Shown in pieces: positions 4,819-6,440 of a DNA stretch of 6,440 nt (its first letter is position 1; the number at the start of each line of letters is the position of its first letter). The notes below the pieces were generated by a model. It was not told where the DNA came from and ran no database searches. It saw only the letters and a list, made by a program, of their open reading frames with translations. The translations under genes and the position numbers were made by a program. The DNA is from an uncultured Acidimicrobiaceae bacterium. Lineage in GTDB: Bacteria > Actinomycetota > Acidimicrobiia > Acidimicrobiales > UBA8592. The stretch lies in NCBI GenBank assembly GCA_913031515.1, contig CAJWET010000093.1:1-6440 (forward strand). Reading direction: 5' to 3'.

Positions 4819-6440
4819 ATGTCAAAAATTCTTAAATTCAACGAAGATGCCCGACGTAAGCTTGAAGCAGGCGTGAATCATCTCGCTGATGCGGTCAAAG
4901 TCACGCTCGGACCCAAAGGACGTAATGTTGTGCTCGACAAGAAGTTCGGTGCACCGACAATTACCAATGATGGAGTATCGATCGCACGTGAAATTGAGCT
5001 CGAAGATCCATTCGAGAACATGGGCGCACAGCTGGTGAAAGAAGTCGCCACAAAGACCAATGATGTCGCTGGTGACGGAACGACGACAGCGACCGTACTC
5101 GCACAAGCCATGGTCAAAGAAGGCCTCCGGAATGTTGCTGCGGGGGCCAACCCCATGGTACTCAAGCGAGGAATTCAGGCAGCTGTGGACGCAGCAGTTG
5201 AATCAATCGGTGAGCAAGCTGAGCAAGTAGCAGACTCCAAAGACCAAATTGCGAATGTTGCATCAATATCAGCAGCTGATGAAACCATCGGGGAGATCAT
5301 TGCAGAGGCTATTGACAAGGTTGGGAAAGACGGTGTTGTGACTGTTGAAGAATCCAATACGTTCGGCATGGACCTGGAATTCACTGAAGGTATGCAGTTC
5401 GATAAGGGATACCTTTCACCATATTTTGTCACTGATGCTGAACGGCAAGAAGCTGTTCTCGAAGAGCCGTATATTCTGCTGACGCAGGGAAAAATTTCAT
5501 CAGTGCAGGAAATGCTTCCTGTTCTAGAGAAAGTCATGCAATCAGGAAAACCCCTTTTGATCATTGCTGAAGATGTCGAAGGTGAAGCGCTCGCTACACT
5601 CGTCGTCAACAAGATCCGCGGTACCTTCAATTCTGTTGCAGTCAAAGCCCCAGGATTTGGTGAACGCCGGAAAGCGATGTTGCAAGATATGGCAATTCTC
5701 AGTGGCGGTCAGGTGATAGCTGAGGAAGTGGGTCTCAAACTCGATGGCGTTACCTTGGACTTGCTTGGGACTGCCCGCAAGGTTGTGATCACGAAAGATA
5801 ACACCACTCTTATTGAAGGAGCGGGAACCCGAGAAGATGTTGATGGCCGCATTGCTCAGATCAAAGCGGAGGTCGACAACACAGATTCTGACTGGGATCG
5901 TGAAAAACTTCAGGAACGTCTAGCGAAACTCAGCGGCGGAGTCGCGGTTGTGCAAGTAGGCGCAGCTACCGAAGTTGAACTCAAAGAAAAGAAACACCGT
6001 ATCGAAGATGCGCTTTCTGCCACCCGTGCAGCGATCGAAGAAGGGGTTGTCGCTGGAGGCGGCACCGCTCTACTCCGGGCACGTTCCGCAGTTGATGCTG
6101 CTGAAGATGAACTTGATGGAGACGAAGCTACAGGCGCTCGACTGGTTGCAACTGCTTTAACTGCACCAGCGAAACTCATTGCTGAAAATGCAGGCTATGA
6201 AGGTTCTATCATTGTCCGAGAAATAGAAAACGCCAAAGGAAATGTTGGATTTAACGCAGCCAAAGGAGAGCATGAAGACCTCGTGGAGGCAGGAGTCATC
6301 GACCCTGCGAAAGTCACTCGGGCAGCTCTACAAAATGCGGCTTCTATCGCAAGTCTGCTTCTAACCACGGAAGCACTTATTGCCGATAAACCTGAACCTG
6401 AACCACCATCGTCATTTTCATCATATCTAGATTGGAACCT
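4819..6440 (+). CDS. groEL: Chaperonin GroEL (Hsp60/Cpn60), 3' end beyond the window
   Basis: The frame encodes 540 residues to the right edge without a stop. It is the ATPase subunit of the double-ring chaperonin that folds proteins with GroES. Equatorial-domain features include VTLGPKGRNVVLDKKFGAP, GDGTTTATVLAQ with D86 (E. coli D87), and the chaperonin signature AAIEEGVVAGGG (404-415); the ATP-hydrolysis aspartate is D397 in RIEDALSATR (E. coli D398). Apical substrate- and GroES-binding residues are present in KGYLSPYFV (Y198, Y202, F203). The core is intact to about residue 525. The tail is unusual: after DKPEPEPP it reads SSFSSYLDWN, with no Gly-Gly-Met repeats in what is visible. Start ATG 4819 is 6 bp after the groES stop; AGGGA overlapping that stop acts as a modest ribosome-binding site. 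Residues such as DPFENMGAQL suggest an actinobacterial-type sequence. Confidence 0.97.
   Translation, partial: MSKILKFNEDARRKLEAGVNHLADAVKVTLGPKGRNVVLDKKFGAPTITNDGVSIAREIELEDPFENMGAQLVKEVATKTNDVAGDGTTTATVLAQAMVKEGLRNVAAGANPMVLKRGIQAAVDAAVESIGEQAEQVADSKDQIANVASISAADETIGEIIAEAIDKVGKDGVVTVEESNTFGMDLEFTEGMQFDKGYLSPYFVTDAERQEAVLEEPYILLTQGKISSVQEMLPVLEKVMQSGKPLLIIAEDVEGEALATLVVNKIRGTFNSVAVKAPGFGERRKAMLQDMAILSGGQVIAEEVGLKLDGVTLDLLGTARKVVITKDNTTLIEGAGTREDVDGRIAQIKAEVDNTDSDWDREKLQERLAKLSGGVAVVQVGAATEVELKEKKHRIEDALSATRAAIEEGVVAGGGTALLRARSAVDAAEDELDGDEATGARLVATALTAPAKLIAENAGYEGSIIVREIENAKGNVGFNAAKGEHEDLVEAGVIDPAKVTRAALQNAASIASLLLTTEALIADKPEPEPPSSFSSYLDWN

Noticed and set aside
5175..5645. 156-codon minus-strand ORF inside groEL, plus similar long antisense ORFs at 5910-6179 and 2159-2701
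   Set aside because: They are antisense shadows of strongly conserved genes, with Ser/Thr/Ala-rich low-complexity translations typical of such shadows.

Overview
The window looks like an ordinary chromosomal stretch of a moderate-GC bacterium, probably an actinomycetote and possibly a marine Acidimicrobiia-type lineage. That is an inference from protein style: the aminotransferase resembles the mycobacterial Rv0858c/DapC type, the OPRT resembles short actinobacterial PyrE proteins, and the GroEL carries residues common in that group. No 16S or other decisive marker is present. There is no sign of a mobile element, phage gene, CRISPR array, tRNA or rRNA.

Layout. On the minus strand (857 down to 1, and 1528 down to 902) lie two genes read leftwards: tag (3-methyladenine DNA glycosylase I), then a PLP-dependent class I/II aminotransferase that runs off the left edge. 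They are 44 bp apart and probably co-transcribed. A short divergent intergenic region (1529-1616) separates them from a plus-strand run: an APH/EcKinase-like phosphotransferase (1617-2720), an orotate phosphoribosyltransferase (2757-3317) and a TauD/TfdA-type Fe(II)/2-oxoglutarate dioxygenase (3369-4358). Gaps of 36 and 51 bp suggest one transcript. A 163-bp AT-rich gap (4359-4521) then leads into groES (4522-4812) and groEL (4819 to beyond the right edge), 6 bp apart.

Function. groES-groEL encode the chaperonin, and tag is base-excision repair. The middle trio combines one recognisable pyrimidine-biosynthesis step (orotate to OMP) with a small-molecule kinase-like protein and a dioxygenase whose substrates cannot be read from sequence. 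A joint pathway is possible but unproven.

Points worth a second look are modest: a GroEL C-terminus that lacks the expected Gly-Gly-Met tail (unless it appears after the window edge), a chaperonin promoter region with no recognisable CIRCE or HAIR operator, an OPRT whose catalytic-loop histidine appears to be replaced by arginine, and a dioxygenase with an acidic N-terminal extension. I found no convincing evidence of an undescribed multi-gene system.
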